Below are positions 35,771 to 45,440 of a stretch of DNA of 64,000 bases, piece after piece; the stretch's first letter is position 1; every line of letters starts with the position of its first letter. This stretch comes from Herbaspirillum sp. RTI4. Lineage in GTDB: Bacteria; Pseudomonadota; Gammaproteobacteria; Burkholderiales; Burkholderiaceae_D. The notes under the pieces were generated by a model. It worked only from the letters and a program-made list of their open reading frames with translations, had not been told where the DNA came from and did no database searches. Both the position numbers and the translations under genes were made by a program. The DNA lies in NCBI RefSeq assembly GCF_034313965.1, contig NZ_JAVIWQ010000002.1:186001-250000 (forward strand), in the 5' to 3' direction.

Positions 35771-35875
35771 ATTTAATTAATAACTATTGAATTAATAACT
35801 ATTGAATTAATAACTATTGAATTAATAACTATTGAATTAATAACTATTTAATTAATAACTATTGAATTAATATTT
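35771..35875. repeat. Seven tandem copies of a 15-bp unit upstream of the HMW1C-type gene
   Basis: The unit is ATTGAATTAATAACT, with copies 1 and 6 reading ATTTAATTAATAACT and copy 7 diverging at its last bases. The copies are contiguous (35771, 35786, 35801, 35816, 35831, 35846, 35861). The near identity of the central copies suggests recent expansion or ongoing slippage. The array ends (in transcription direction) 187 bases before the start codon. Confidence 0.95.
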
Positions 35876-35953
35876 ATTATCCAATGTTAATTAATTTTGA
35901 TTGATTGATTAATTACTTCAACCATTTCTTCTGCAACACTATTCATTCGGAAA

Positions 35954-35994
35954 TAAAAAAACCGCTCAGCTCCTTAGAACTGAACGGCTTTTTA
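35954..35994 (-). terminator. argB terminator, usable in both directions
   Basis: AGCCGTTCAG and CTGAGCGGTT form a stem of about 10 bp with one wobble. It is followed by seven T on the minus strand and five T on the plus strand. It lies 17 bases after the argB stop and shields the downstream repeat region from argB transcription. Confidence 0.88.
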
Positions 35995-36011
35995 CTTCCC
36001 GGGGAAAAACC

Positions 36012-36902
36012 TCAGTGCGAGCGGATCATCGTCCCGAAGGCCTGCTCGGTCAGCACTTCCAGCAGCAGCGAATGTTCGATGCGGCCGTCGATGATATGCA
36101 CCGTATTGACGCCCGACTTGGCCGCATCCAGCGCCGAAGCAATCTTCGGCAGCATGCCGCCGGAGATGGTGCCATCGGCGAACATTTCATCGATTTCGCG
36201 CGCCGACAAGTCGGTCAGCAGATTGCCCTGCTTGTCCTGCACGCCGGCAATATTGGTCATCAGGATCAGTTTTTCCGCATGCAGGATTTCTGCGATCTTG
36301 CCTGCCACCACATCGGCATTGATGTTGTAGGCCTGACCGTCGGCACCGAAACCGATAGGCGAGATGATGGGAATGAAAGCGTCGTCCTGCAAGGCCTTGA
36401 CCACCGCCGGGTTGATCGCTTCAATTTCACCGACGAAGCCGATATCGAGGAATTCACCCGGATGCTCACGATCCGGCATTTTCATCTTGCGGGCGCGAAT
36501 GAGGCCGCCGTCTTTGCCGGTCAGCCCGACTGCCTGACCGCCATAGTGATTAATCAGCATCACGATATCCTGCTGGACTTCGCCGCCAAGCACCCATTCC
36601 ACCACTTCCATGGTTTCTTCGTCAGTAATCCGCATGCCTTGCACGAACTGGCCTTGCTTGCCGATTTTTTTCAAGGCGTTGTCAATTTGCGGACCACCGC
36701 CATGGACCACCACCGGATTCATGCCGACCAGCTTGAGCAAAATGACGTCGCGCGCAAAGCCGTGCTTTAAGCGCTCCTCGGTCATGGCGTTGCCGCCGTA
36801 TTTGACCACAATGGTCTTGCCGTGAAACTGACGGATGTAGGGCAAGGCCTCAGCCAGAATTTCAGCTTTGATCTGAGGAGCGACTTCGGGTAGTACGGTC
36901 AT
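36012..36902 (-). CDS. argB: Acetylglutamate kinase
   Basis: This 296-residue enzyme phosphorylates N-acetylglutamate in arginine synthesis. It shows the amino acid kinase fold: VVKYGGNAM (residues 32-40), [11 protein letters not shown] (64-74, substrate carboxylate binding), and the ATP-site region [18 protein letters not shown], followed by [17 protein letters not shown]. Length and composition are those of the arginine-sensitive type found in many proteobacteria. It is a single-gene unit with its own terminator. Confidence 0.97.
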   Translation of the reverse strand: MTVLPEVAPQIKAEILAEALPYIRQFHGKTIVVKYGGNAMTEERLKHGFARDVILLKLVGMNPVVVHGGGPQIDNALKKIGKQGQFVQGMRITDEETMEVVEWVLGGEVQQDIVMLINHYGGQAVGLTGKDGGLIRARKMKMPDREHPGEFLDIGFVGEIEAINPAVVKALQDDAFIPIISPIGFGADGQAYNINADVVAGKIAEILHAEKLILMTNIAGVQDKQGNLLTDLSAREIDEMFADGTISGGMLPKIASALDAAKSGVNTVHIIDGRIEHSLLLEVLTEQAFGTMIRSH

Positions 36903-37022
36903 GGCAACAATCCTGTGTGGGCAGTCGGGATACCGGATTCTACATGGAAAGTCCGGCGGCTTCGGAGACGTTTTATCCAGATCGGTTCAAGCGGGAGACG
37001 TCAACCGCCTGCATGAGTCCGC

Positions 37023-37919
37023 TCAGGCGGGGCTGACGGCCGGACGCGCAGGACAATCCCGCACTTCCTGCGTCGGAAAATACTTCTTCAGGCTGTCAAC
37101 GCCGGCCCTGCTGCCGGGCTCGAAGTGCGGTAGTTGCAGTACCAATTTGCTGGTACTGGCGGTGCGGGCCATGATATTGGCACTGCGCACGCCTATTTGA
37201 ATCAAGGACGCTATCCGCGACTTGGCGGCTTGCTCGGTCTTGAATACCCCTAATGAAATGGACCAGCGCAAAGCGGGCGGCTCGGTCAGGATTTGAAAAT
37301 CATCGAGATGCAAACGGCGCAGCTCGCCAGCCTTGTGCTCAGCCGCCTCCTGGCTCCCCTGCGGAGGGATGTACAACATGTAGTTACTGATTTCCTGCAC
37401 CATGCGGCGCGTCGGCACCAGCGGCGGTTTCAGCGTCAGCAGACGTGCGGCGAATTTATCGGCCTCGACCGGACTGAAATCGCCGATTTCTATGCAGGCC
37501 GTACTCAAAACCGGAGCGGGAGCGGACGCTTGCGGAGCGACAACGGAAGGAGGAGTTTTCGCGGCAGGCGGCAGAGGCACCGGAACCGCAGCAGGAGGGG
37601 CGACAGGCGGGGTGACAGCCGGGGTCACAGCTGGAATAACAGCCGGAACAACAGGCGAAGCAACAACTGCCGCAGGCGTGGGAGGCAATGCCACAGGAAC
37701 CGGAGTGACTGCGGATACGGCCGGAAGAGGAGCGGGCGTCACCGGCAAAACAGGAGCCGGGTTCTCAACCGGCAGCGGACGTATCTGCTCAGGATGCAGT
37801 TGCAGCGCCAGCCGCAAGGGTTCGCGTTGCGGAACCGGCTGCACGCCGAACACGCCTTGCTGCAGCGCCAGCAGTACGCCATTGATGATCAACAACAACC
37901 AGAAGCTTAGTTTCAACAT
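37023..37919 (-). CDS. Membrane-anchored SPOR-domain protein
   Basis: This 298-residue protein has one N-terminal transmembrane helix (LKLSFWLLLIINGVLLALQQ), then about 120 residues of Pro/Val/Ala-rich linker, and a C-terminal SPOR domain from about residue 165 (IEIGDFSPVEADKFAARL, then LRWSISLGVFKTEQAAKSRIA with VRSANIMAR). SPOR domains bind septal peptidoglycan lacking stem peptides, so a division-site location is likely. The ATG at 37919 is chosen because the hydrophobic helix follows at once; an upstream extension adds no signal. It is downstream of coaX and may be in its operon. Confidence 0.84.
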   Translation of the reverse strand: MLKLSFWLLLIINGVLLALQQGVFGVQPVPQREPLRLALQLHPEQIRPLPVENPAPVLPVTPAPLPAVSAVTPVPVALPPTPAAVVASPVVPAVIPAVTPAVTPPVAPPAAVPVPLPPAAKTPPSVVAPQASAPAPVLSTACIEIGDFSPVEADKFAARLLTLKPPLVPTRRMVQEISNYMLYIPPQGSQEAAEHKAGELRRLHLDDFQILTEPPALRWSISLGVFKTEQAAKSRIASLIQIGVRSANIMARTASTSKLVLQLPHFEPGSRAGVDSLKKYFPTQEVRDCPARPAVSPA

Positions 37920-38007
37920 GCATTCAGCCTTTTTCCATTCTTTTTTTATGCCAATGTATTTTGTGTCGGTAGGGCTTATTGTGCTGCGGTAAAACAGGTC
38001 CTGGCGA

Positions 38008-38787
38008 TCAGGAACACAAGGCCACCTCATGCAAACCGATCAGCACCAGCTGCTCGACGAACTCGGCATCAATGCGCAGATTCGGCAGCAGAGAAGCGGC
38101 GCTGCCGCCTGAAACCAGACAACGCACCTTGTCGCCACCAGTTGCAGCGTGCGTGGCCACGGCGGCCTCAATCGCTCCGGTCTGCGCCTGCAGGCAACCC
38201 GCGAGAATGGCCTGTCGGGTATTGTCGGCAAATATCGTGAGCGGACCAGTAGCGCCCGCATCCGACGCCACCTGCGGCAATTGCGCCGTGCCCTTCGCCA
38301 GCGAAGCGGTCATCAAATCCAGTCCGGGCAAAATCATCCCGCCCAGAAACCGCCCATCCGCCGTCAGTGCGTCGATGGTGGTAGCGGTACCGGCATTGAC
38401 TACGATCATCGCTTCGCCGGGATACAAGGCATGCGCGCCGATCGCGCTGGCGAAACGGTCGCAGCCGAGCTGCAAGGGATCCCGATACCCATTACGCACG
38501 CCCGCCAGCGCCGCACTGGAGGCAAACCATTGCACCTCGACGACGCGACCGACCACCGCAGGCGTCAACAGCGCATCCAAAGCAGCGCGTACGGCATGAC
38601 CGGCTACATTGGAAATCAGTACCCGCCGGATAGGATGCTGCTGCAACAAGGCTGGCATCTGCTCCATTGCGTGATGGGCCAGTGCGCCGCTGTGCAGCCA
38701 GCGCCGGCCATCGTCGCCGGTGGGTGAGGCCGATGGCGCAATCGCCCATTTCAGACGCGTATTGCCGATATCAATCAAGAGCAGCAT
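38008..38787 (-). CDS. coaX: Type III pantothenate kinase
   Basis: This 259-residue enzyme catalyses the first step of coenzyme A synthesis. The signatures are the N-terminal phosphate-binding LLLIDIGNTRLKWA, then LGCDRFASAIGAHALYPGEA and VVNAGTATTIDAL. The frame is open upstream, but the ATG at 38787 puts the conserved DIGNTRLKWA at its usual position, and the start lies one base past the birA stop. coaX and birA are commonly paired in betaproteobacteria. Confidence 0.96.
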   Translation of the reverse strand: MLLLIDIGNTRLKWAIAPSASPTGDDGRRWLHSGALAHHAMEQMPALLQQHPIRRVLISNVAGHAVRAALDALLTPAVVGRVVEVQWFASSAALAGVRNGYRDPLQLGCDRFASAIGAHALYPGEAMIVVNAGTATTIDALTADGRFLGGMILPGLDLMTASLAKGTAQLPQVASDAGATGPLTIFADNTRQAILAGCLQAQTGAIEAAVATHAATGGDKVRCLVSGGSAASLLPNLRIDAEFVEQLVLIGLHEVALCS

Positions 38788-38788
38788 G

Positions 38789-39664
38789 TCAGCTCGCCTC
38801 CTGCAAGCGCAAAGAGACATCGCCGGCAATAACCGCAATCTGTCCTTGCGCGGTGTTGAGCAACAAGCGCCCTGCACTATCGACGCCCTGCGCCAGTCCG
38901 CTGTACAGCGTCTTGCCGTTATCGATGATATCGACCGCCTGACCGGCATAGGCATGCAAATGATTCCAGCGTGCGGCGAAGCCGGCAAAACCTTCTGCCT
39001 CGAATTGCCGCAGATTCAGCACCAGACTATGGAGAATGGCCGCCATCAGCGCCTCCCGTTCCATGGACTGCAACGAAGCGGCTCCGGTGGCGGCGCGGCC
39101 GATGCGTAGCGTCTGCGCGTCGCTCAAGGTCAGGTTCAGTCCCACGCCGATCACTGCCCAGATCTGCCCGACAGCCGACTTGACCGACGCTGTTTCAATC
39201 AGCACACCGCCCAGTTTGGCACCGTCCAGCAAGATGTCGTTCGGCCATTTCAGACGCGCATGCACGCCTTGCAGCGCCAGCGTATCGGCCAACGCATCGA
39301 CCAATGCCACGCCCACTGCCAGCGGCAAACCAGCCAGCGCCGACAACGGCAAAGCCAAGCGCCACGCCAAAGAAAACGTGAGCGCCGCACCAGACTCGGC
39401 GTGCCAGACGCGTCCGGCCCGACCGCGTCCGGCGGTCTGCGAATGCGCGAGCAGCAGGGTCGGCTGAAGCAAACCCGGAAGCGCGGTCATCAGGTCGACA
39501 TTGGTGGAGCCTGTTTCCGCTACCGTCCGTATGTCTATGTCAATGTCAGGCAGCAGTCCGGCCTGCCGGGCAGACTGCGCCAGCAACGCATAATGCGCGG
39601 CAATGCGCGCAGCGGAATCGGTGGGAGTGACGGTGGGGGGGAGCGTGTCTGCCATGGCCGACAT
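38789..39664 (-). CDS. birA: Biotin-[acetyl-CoA-carboxylase] ligase, no repressor domain
   Basis: This protein of about 291 residues attaches biotin to acetyl-CoA carboxylase. The catalytic signature is present: ETGSTNVDL, then SQTAGRGRAGRVWHAESGAA, which contains the biotinyl-AMP-binding GRGRxGR loop, then LKWPNDILLDGAKLGGVLIE. There is no N-terminal helix-turn-helix, so it is not the bifunctional repressor of E. coli. A small SH3-like C-terminal domain ends the protein. Starts are uncertain: the ATG at 39664 is used; the next ATG at 39655 and an upstream TTG are alternatives without good ribosome sites. Confidence 0.93.
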   Translation of the reverse strand: MSAMADTLPPTVTPTDSAARIAAHYALLAQSARQAGLLPDIDIDIRTVAETGSTNVDLMTALPGLLQPTLLLAHSQTAGRGRAGRVWHAESGAALTFSLAWRLALPLSALAGLPLAVGVALVDALADTLALQGVHARLKWPNDILLDGAKLGGVLIETASVKSAVGQIWAVIGVGLNLTLSDAQTLRIGRAATGAASLQSMEREALMAAILHSLVLNLRQFEAEGFAGFAARWNHLHAYAGQAVDIIDNGKTLYSGLAQGVDSAGRLLLNTAQGQIAVIAGDVSLRLQEAS

Positions 39665-39797
39665 TGTAACGGCGATTGCAGCGCGATTGCCGTCCGTCGG
39701 CACAGCCAGTCTCGCACCCGGCAATTTCCCTCATGCGCGACGTCATGCACAACGACAACATGCTGCGCGGCGCAATGAAATCGGTTAACCTGAGCCG

Positions 39798-40961
39798 ATG
39801 CCCGCACCTCATCGCTCCGTCCCTTCCCCCGCCCCTGATACGTCCGAGAACCTCGACGATGCGCCCTCATTCGCGCGCATCAGTCTGGTGGTCTATGCGC
39901 TATTGATTGTGTATGCGAGCTGGTTCCCCTTTTCCGGCTGGCGCGACATGGGTCTGTCGCCCTTTGCCTATCTGTTCGCCCGCTTTCCTTATTACTGGAC
40001 CTTGTTCGATGTTCTGACCAACGTCGCCGGCTATGCGCCGCTCGGGTTGTTCGCCATTTACTCCCTCTATCCGCGTGTGCGTGGCATCCCGGCCTTGTTG
40101 CTGGTGGTGCTGGGCGGATTCGCCCTGTCCGCGATCATGGAGGCGGTGCAAACTTATCTGCCGACGCGCGTGTCGTCCAATCTGGACTTGCTCACCAATA
40201 CCGCCGGCTGTCTGGTCGGCGCGCTCATTGGCGTGTGGTCTTGCCGTGCGGTGCGGGAAAGTCGCTTGCTGGCATTGCGACAGCGCTGGTTTCATCGGGA
40301 TGCAAGTCCCGGACTGCTGATCATTGCGCTCTGGCCGCTGGCGCAGATTTATCCGCAAAGTCAGGTGTTTGGTCTGGGACAGATTGTGGGCGCATTGTCG
40401 GGTTTATTGTCATCGCTGCTCGATCAGCCCTTCGATCTGTCTTCGCTGTGGCTCAACGGCGTCCACCCGAGCGCGGAACAATACTGGCTGGCCGATCTCG
40501 TCGTGACCGCCTGCGGGATGATAGGCGGCGCGCTGATGTTTATGTTGCTGTTGCGTAAAAATGCGCCGCGCGCCGTCATGGCGATCGTATTGACGGTGAG
40601 TATGGTGGCCATGAAGTCGCTCGCCAATGCGCTCATTTTCACGCCGGAACAGGCTTTTTCCTGGCTCACTCCGGGGGCTGTCGGCGGCATATTGATCGCC
40701 TCACTGATGCTGCTCGCACTTGCGCTGGCACGCCACACGGCGCAGCGGCGAGTTGCGGTTCTGGCACTGATGATCAGCCTGATCGTCGCTAATCTGATGC
40801 CGGATAATCCTTACTTTGCCTCGACCCTGCAAACCTGGGTGCAAGGGAAATTTCTCAATTTCAATGGCGCAGCCCAATTTCTTTCCGTGTTGTGGCCCTT
40901 CCTGGCGTTCTGGTTTCTGCTGCGTTCGCCACGTCAGAAGCCGCACCCCGACACGGCCTGA
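39798..40961 (+). CDS. VanZ-family integral membrane protein
   Basis: The 387-residue protein has about ten hydrophobic segments. Its N-terminal half matches VanZ-like proteins: LLIVYASWFPFSGWRDMG, then YWTLFDVLTNVAGYAPLGLF and SAIMEAVQTYLPTRVSSNLDLLTNTAGCLVGALIG. The last of these, with its Glu, Ser/Asn and Asp, is the conserved core. VanZ proteins are associated with low-level teicoplanin resistance in Gram-positives, but the Gram-negative members have no established function. The gene is divergent from birA, leaving 133 bases for promoters. Confidence 0.85.
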   Translation: MPAPHRSVPSPAPDTSENLDDAPSFARISLVVYALLIVYASWFPFSGWRDMGLSPFAYLFARFPYYWTLFDVLTNVAGYAPLGLFAIYSLYPRVRGIPALLLVVLGGFALSAIMEAVQTYLPTRVSSNLDLLTNTAGCLVGALIGVWSCRAVRESRLLALRQRWFHRDASPGLLIIALWPLAQIYPQSQVFGLGQIVGALSGLLSSLLDQPFDLSSLWLNGVHPSAEQYWLADLVVTACGMIGGALMFMLLLRKNAPRAVMAIVLTVSMVAMKSLANALIFTPEQAFSWLTPGAVGGILIASLMLLALALARHTAQRRVAVLALMISLIVANLMPDNPYFASTLQTWVQGKFLNFNGAAQFLSVLWPFLAFWFLLRSPRQKPHPDTA

Positions 40962-41061
40962 AACATGCGCCATCGCAGTGTATGATGGCAACTCCTCGCC
41001 CGGATGCCCTTTGATCGACACTGGCGTCCTGGCATCGCTGGCATCACCGACTGGAGCCATG

Positions 41062-41382
41062 ATGGCTGACACCCCTTTTTATCAGCACCACGTCTTTTTT
41101 TGCATTAACGAACGCCCTCCCGGCGAACGCACCTGCTGCGCGCATAAAGGTGCCGAACAGGCTTTGAGCCACGCCAAGAAACGCATCAAACAGCTGGAGC
41201 TGAACGGCGAAGGCAAAGTCCGCATTAACCGCGCCGGATGTCTGGAGCGCTGCGAAGAAGGCCCGGCCATCGTGATTTACCCGCAAGGCACCTGGTACAC
41301 CTACGTCGATAACCAGGACATCGACGACATCATCGACACCCATATCGTCGGCGGCCAGATAGTCGAACGGCTCAAAATTTAA
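41062..41382 (+). CDS. Thioredoxin-like 2Fe-2S ferredoxin
   Basis: This 106-residue protein has the cysteine pattern of thioredoxin-fold 2Fe-2S ferredoxins: Cys14 in HVFFCINERP, Cys25 and Cys26 in GERTCCAHKGA, and Cys60 and Cys64 in NRAGCLERCEEGP. Four of these bind the cluster. Two ATGs lie side by side; the second (41062) has GGAG at five bases and is chosen. The partner is unknown. It is followed by a hydrolase gene in the same direction. Confidence 0.88.
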   Translation: MADTPFYQHHVFFCINERPPGERTCCAHKGAEQALSHAKKRIKQLELNGEGKVRINRAGCLERCEEGPAIVIYPQGTWYTYVDNQDIDDIIDTHIVGGQIVERLKI

Positions 41383-41410
41383 AGACCTCTCCGGGCAGTT
41401 GCCCGCACTC

Positions 41411-42046
41411 ATGAATATTCACACACAAAACTTTACGCTCGCCGGCAACGCCGGTCTGATGCAATGCGCGCTGGACTTGCCCGATGCCGAACAGTTTCCG
41501 GCACCGGTAGGACTGGCCCTGATTGCGCATCCGCATCCGCTGTTCGGCGGCACGATGGACAACAAGGTAGTGCAGACGCTCACGCGCGCCTTCCAGGCAC
41601 TGGGCTACGCTGCGGTGCGCATGAATTTTCGCGGCGTCGGTCAATCCGAGGGCGTGCATGACAACGGCGTCGGTGAAACCGCCGATATGGCCTTGCTGCT
41701 GCAACACATGCGTACGCACTATCCCGATGTGCCGCTGGCACTGGCCGGCTTTTCCTTTGGCACCTTCGTCCAGGCCTGCCTGAATCAGCAATTGCTGGCT
41801 GCGCAGACGCCTGTCGAACGGCTGGTTTTGGTCGGCAGCGCCGCCGGAAAATGGGCCATGCCGCCGGTACCGGCGAATACTATTCTGATCCACGGCGAGC
41901 AGGACGACACCATCCCGCTCACTGCCGTCTTCGATTGGGCGCGGCCGCTCGATATTCCGGTCATCGTCATTCCCGGCTCCGACCATTTTTTCCATCGCAA
42001 GCTGCAACACATCAAAAACCTGGTGGTCGAGATGTGGCTGCGCTGA
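41411..42046 (+). CDS. Alpha/beta hydrolase
   Basis: The 211-residue protein has the compact alpha/beta hydrolase fold of the YfbB/dienelactone-like group: GLALIAHPHPLFGGTMDNKV with an oxyanion-region HPHP, the nucleophile elbow AGFSFGTF (Ser), then ILIHGEQDDTIPL (acid) and IPGSDHFFHRKL (His). All three catalytic residues are in place. The substrate is unknown. It follows the ferredoxin gene by 28 bases and is probably co-transcribed. A TTG at 41399 could also serve as start. Confidence 0.85.
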   Translation: MNIHTQNFTLAGNAGLMQCALDLPDAEQFPAPVGLALIAHPHPLFGGTMDNKVVQTLTRAFQALGYAAVRMNFRGVGQSEGVHDNGVGETADMALLLQHMRTHYPDVPLALAGFSFGTFVQACLNQQLLAAQTPVERLVLVGSAAGKWAMPPVPANTILIHGEQDDTIPLTAVFDWARPLDIPVIVIPGSDHFFHRKLQHIKNLVVEMWLR

Positions 42047-42291
42047 TCCGGCGCATTCGGTCAGGAAGCGTCTGATTTACCTTGATGAGCGTGTCCGGTC
42101 AACGCCATAAATACCGCCGCATTTGCCCCTTCGGCGCCGTGGCTAAATCAGCCGCTTCTTTACTATTGTTTATAATCATCCTTTCCGGTGGCCTGTTTTG
42201 TCTGCGTGCCAGCCGGGCATGAGCGCCTCGCCCTGTTATGTTTTCGTTTCCGAGCCTTCCGCCTCCATTTTTACTTTCTTTACAAGTCCCC

Positions 42292-43440
42292 ATGAAAAAA
42301 TTTCTCGCAGCTTTCGCTGCCATGGCACTGGCTTTTTCCGCCGCCAGCGCCCAAACCCTTTCGCCGCCGAGCATTGCTGCTAAAAGCTGGCTGCTGCTCG
42401 ATGCCACCAGCAATCAGGTGGTTGCCTCCCAGGATGCGGATTTGCGCGTGGAACCTGCTTCGCTGACCAAGATCATGACCGCCTATCTGGCCTTTGCCGC
42501 CGTGCGCGATAAAAAGCTGAGTCTGACCCAGACCGTCAATGTGTCAGTGGACGCCTGGAAAGTCGATCCCAGCAGCTCCAAGATGTTCATTGAGCCCAAC
42601 AAACCGGTCAGCATCGACAATCTGCTGTTCGGCCTGATTACCGTTTCCGGCAACGATGCAGCGGTCGCGGTCGCGGAAGCCGTCGCCGGTTCGGTCGATG
42701 CTTTTGTCAATCAGATGAATCAGGAAGGGCAACGTATGGGATTGCGCAACACCCATTACACCAATCCGCACGGCCTGCCTGACCCGGCCAATTACACCAC
42801 TGCGCGCGATTTGTCGGTGCTGGCGAATCGTCTGATCAATGATTTCCCGCAGTTTTACAAAACGTATTACTCGGCCAAAAAATTCACCTACAACAACATC
42901 ACTCAACCTAACCGCAACCGTTTGTTGTGGCTGGACCCGACCGTTGATGGCATGAAGACCGGCCACACCGAAAGCGCGGGTTATTCGATGATTACCTCGG
43001 CCCGACGCCAGGAAGGCAATGGCGAACGCCGTCTGATTTCCGTCATTGTCGGCACCACTTCGGATCAGGTGCGCACGCAGGAAAGCCAGAAGCTGCTGAA
43101 CTGGGGCTTCCAGAATTTCGATGCGGTCAAGCTGTATGCCAAGGATCAGGCCATCGATACGCCCAAGGTGTGGAAAGGCGCGCAAAGTCAGGTCAAAATC
43201 GGTTTCCGGCACGATGTGTACGTGACCGTACCCAAAGGTTCTGCCACCAAGGTGAAACCTACCCTGACCCGCAACGATCCGCTGATGGCACCGCTGGCGG
43301 AAAATGCCAAGGTCGGCACCATGAAAGTCAGCCTCGACGGCAACGTCATCCTGGAAGTGCCGGTCGTAGCGCTGGAACAAGTTTCGCAAGCGAGCATTTT
43401 TGGCCGCGCCTGGGATTCGCTGCGGCTCTTGTTTAAGTAA
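42292..43440 (+). CDS. dacC: D-alanyl-D-alanine carboxypeptidase (PBP5/6 family)
   Basis: This 382-residue low-molecular-mass penicillin-binding protein trims the last D-Ala from peptidoglycan pentapeptides. It has a signal peptide (MKKFLAAFAAMALAFSAASA, cleaved before QTLSPP), the active-site triads SLTK (Ser57, Lys60), SGN (119-121) and KTG (222-224), a beta-sandwich C-terminal domain, and an amphipathic terminal helix (SIFGRAWDSLRLLFK) that would anchor it to the inner membrane. The family symbol is uncertain between dacA and dacC. The upstream ATG at 42238 is unlikely, since it would bury the signal peptide. Confidence 0.92.
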   Translation: MKKFLAAFAAMALAFSAASAQTLSPPSIAAKSWLLLDATSNQVVASQDADLRVEPASLTKIMTAYLAFAAVRDKKLSLTQTVNVSVDAWKVDPSSSKMFIEPNKPVSIDNLLFGLITVSGNDAAVAVAEAVAGSVDAFVNQMNQEGQRMGLRNTHYTNPHGLPDPANYTTARDLSVLANRLINDFPQFYKTYYSAKKFTYNNITQPNRNRLLWLDPTVDGMKTGHTESAGYSMITSARRQEGNGERRLISVIVGTTSDQVRTQESQKLLNWGFQNFDAVKLYAKDQAIDTPKVWKGAQSQVKIGFRHDVYVTVPKGSATKVKPTLTRNDPLMAPLAENAKVGTMKVSLDGNVILEVPVVALEQVSQASIFGRAWDSLRLLFK

Positions 43441-43513
43441 AGCGCCGCCCCTCGCACGAGGGAGGAGCGGTGCGGTGCAGTTTTTTAACCGCTCCCGTTA
43501 CTGCTCCCCCATG

Positions 43514-43546
43514 AAAAAAGCCACCGGATCAATCGGTGGCTTTTTT
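43514..43546. terminator. Bidirectional terminator between dacC and pckG
   Basis: GCCACCG and CGGTGGC form a 7-bp stem flanked by six A on the left and six T on the right. It can end both the plus-strand dacC transcript and the convergent minus-strand pckG transcript. Confidence 0.88.
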
Positions 43547-43571
43547 CATGCACAGGCGCTCTAGAGCAGAA

Positions 43572-45440
43572 TTAGCTCATCAGACGTTTTTCCAGTTTCG
43601 CCCGCACTTCCAGCAACTCACGCGGCAAGCGCTGCTGCAATTTATCGAACAGCTCGTCATGCAGCTTCAGTTCGGCAATCCAGGCGTCGCGATCGATCGA
43701 AGTGATGGTCGTGAACTGCTCACGGCTGAACTCGATACCATCCCAGTTCACGTCTTCGTAGCGCGGCGTAATGCCGAACAGGTGATCGACGCCACCGACG
43801 CGTACGCCGGAAGGATCTTCGATCCGCTCCAGCATCCACTTCAGGACCCGCATGTTGTCGCCAAAACCGGGCCAGACGAACTTGCCCGCCGCATCGGTAC
43901 GGAACCAGTTGACGCAGAATATCTTCGGCAACTCCGCGGGTGAAGCGGCAATCTTGCGTCCCATGTTGAGCCAGTGCTGGAAATAGTCGCTCATGTTGTA
44001 GCCGGCAAACGGCAGCATCGCAAACGGATCGCGTCGCACTACGCCCTGCTGGCCGACGGCGGCAGCGGTGGTTTCCGATCCCATGGTCGCGGCCATGTAG
44101 ACGCCTTCGACCCAGTTACGCGCTTCGGTTACCAGCGGCACAGTGGTGGAGCGGCGTCCGCCGAAAATGAAGGCGGAAATCGGTACGCCGGCCGGATCAT
44201 CCCAGGCCGAGTCGATCACCGGATTTTGCGTGGCCGCGACCGTGAAACGGGCGTTCGGATGCGCTGCCTTGCGGCCGCTTTCACGCGCGATGTCCGGCGT
44301 CCAGTCCTTGCCCTGCCAGTCGATCAGATGCGCCGGCGCTTCCTTGGTCATGCCTTCCCACCAGACATCGCCGTCGTCGGTCAGCGCGACGTTGGTGAAG
44401 ATGGTGTCGGAGCGCATGGAGGCCATGCAGTTGAAGTTGGTTTTTTCGTTGGTGCCGGGGGCAACGCCGAAATAACCGGCTTCGGGATTGATCGCATACA
44501 GACGGCCATCGGCACCGGGTTTGATCCAGGCGATATCGTCACCGATGGTGGTGACTTTCCAGCCGTCAAAGCCTTGCGGCGGAATCAGCATGGCGAAATT
44601 GGTTTTGCCGCAGGCGGATGGGAATGCCGCCGCCACATAGTGTTTTTTACCGGCAGGCGATTCCACTCCCAGAATCAGCATGTGCTCTGCCAGCCAGCCT
44701 TCGTCGCGTCCCATGTTGGAGGCAATGCGCAGCGCGAAGCATTTTTTGCCGAGCAGCGCGTTGCCGCCGTAACCGGAACCGAAGGACCAGATTTCCCGCG
44801 TCTCGGGGTAATGCACGATGTACTTGGTCGGATTGCAAGGCCACGCCACGTCCTTCTGCCCCGCCTGTAACGGTGCGCCCACGCTGTGCACGCAAGGGAC
44901 GAATTCGCCGTCACTGCCCAGTGCATCCAGTACCGGCTGGCCCATGCGCGTCATGATGCGCATATTGGCCGCCACATACGGCGAATCCGACAGTTCGACG
45001 CCGATGTGCGCAATCGGCGAACCCAGCGGCCCCATCGAAAACGGCACCACGTACAAAGTGCGGCCGCGCATGCAGCCATCGAACAGCCCGTGCAGGGTCG
45101 TGCGCATTTCGGTCGGATCGGTCCAGTTGTTGGTCGGGCCGGCCTGATCTTTGGCCGCCGAGCACATGAAGGTGCGGTCTTCCACCCGCGCCACATCGGA
45201 GGGATCGGAACAGGCCAGATAACTGTTGGGACGCTTCTCGGCATTGAGGCGTGTCATGGTGCCGGAGGCCACCATCTGCTGACACAAGCGGTCGTATTCT
45301 TCCTGCGACCCGTCACACCAGTAGATGCTTTGCGGCTTGGTCAGGGTAGCGATCTCAGCGACCCAATTGATTAATTTTTGATGTTTGACGCTGGCGGGCG
45401 CATTGACTGCGGCCACACCACCCATGACGGGTTGATTCAT
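43572..45440 (-). CDS. pckG: Phosphoenolpyruvate carboxykinase (GTP)
   Basis: This 622-residue enzyme interconverts oxaloacetate and phosphoenolpyruvate with GTP/GDP, the first step of gluconeogenesis. The nucleotide P-loop is [13 protein letters not shown], the catalytic region includes GDDIAWI, and [12 protein letters not shown] follows. Length and motifs are those of the GTP form, not the ATP form of E. coli. GGAGG lies 6 bases before the ATG. It has 441 bases of upstream sequence free for control. Confidence 0.98.
   Translation of the reverse strand: MNQPVMGGVAAVNAPASVKHQKLINWVAEIATLTKPQSIYWCDGSQEEYDRLCQQMVASGTMTRLNAEKRPNSYLACSDPSDVARVEDRTFMCSAAKDQAGPTNNWTDPTEMRTTLHGLFDGCMRGRTLYVVPFSMGPLGSPIAHIGVELSDSPYVAANMRIMTRMGQPVLDALGSDGEFVPCVHSVGAPLQAGQKDVAWPCNPTKYIVHYPETREIWSFGSGYGGNALLGKKCFALRIASNMGRDEGWLAEHMLILGVESPAGKKHYVAAAFPSACGKTNFAMLIPPQGFDGWKVTTIGDDIAWIKPGADGRLYAINPEAGYFGVAPGTNEKTNFNCMASMRSDTIFTNVALTDDGDVWWEGMTKEAPAHLIDWQGKDWTPDIARESGRKAAHPNARFTVAATQNPVIDSAWDDPAGVPISAFIFGGRRSTTVPLVTEARNWVEGVYMAATMGSETTAAAVGQQGVVRRDPFAMLPFAGYNMSDYFQHWLNMGRKIAASPAELPKIFCVNWFRTDAAGKFVWPGFGDNMRVLKWMLERIEDPSGVRVGGVDHLFGITPRYEDVNWDGIEFSREQFTTITSIDRDAWIAELKLHDELFDKLQQRLPRELLEVRAKLEKRLMS

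Noticed and set aside
35771..35875. The tandem repeats considered as a CRISPR array
   Set aside because: Units are contiguous with no spacers, only 15 bases long, and no cas gene is nearby.
35771..35875. The tandem repeats considered as plasmid-type iterons or an origin
   Set aside because: No replication initiator gene adjoins them, and the region is chromosomal between argB and the surface-protein genes.
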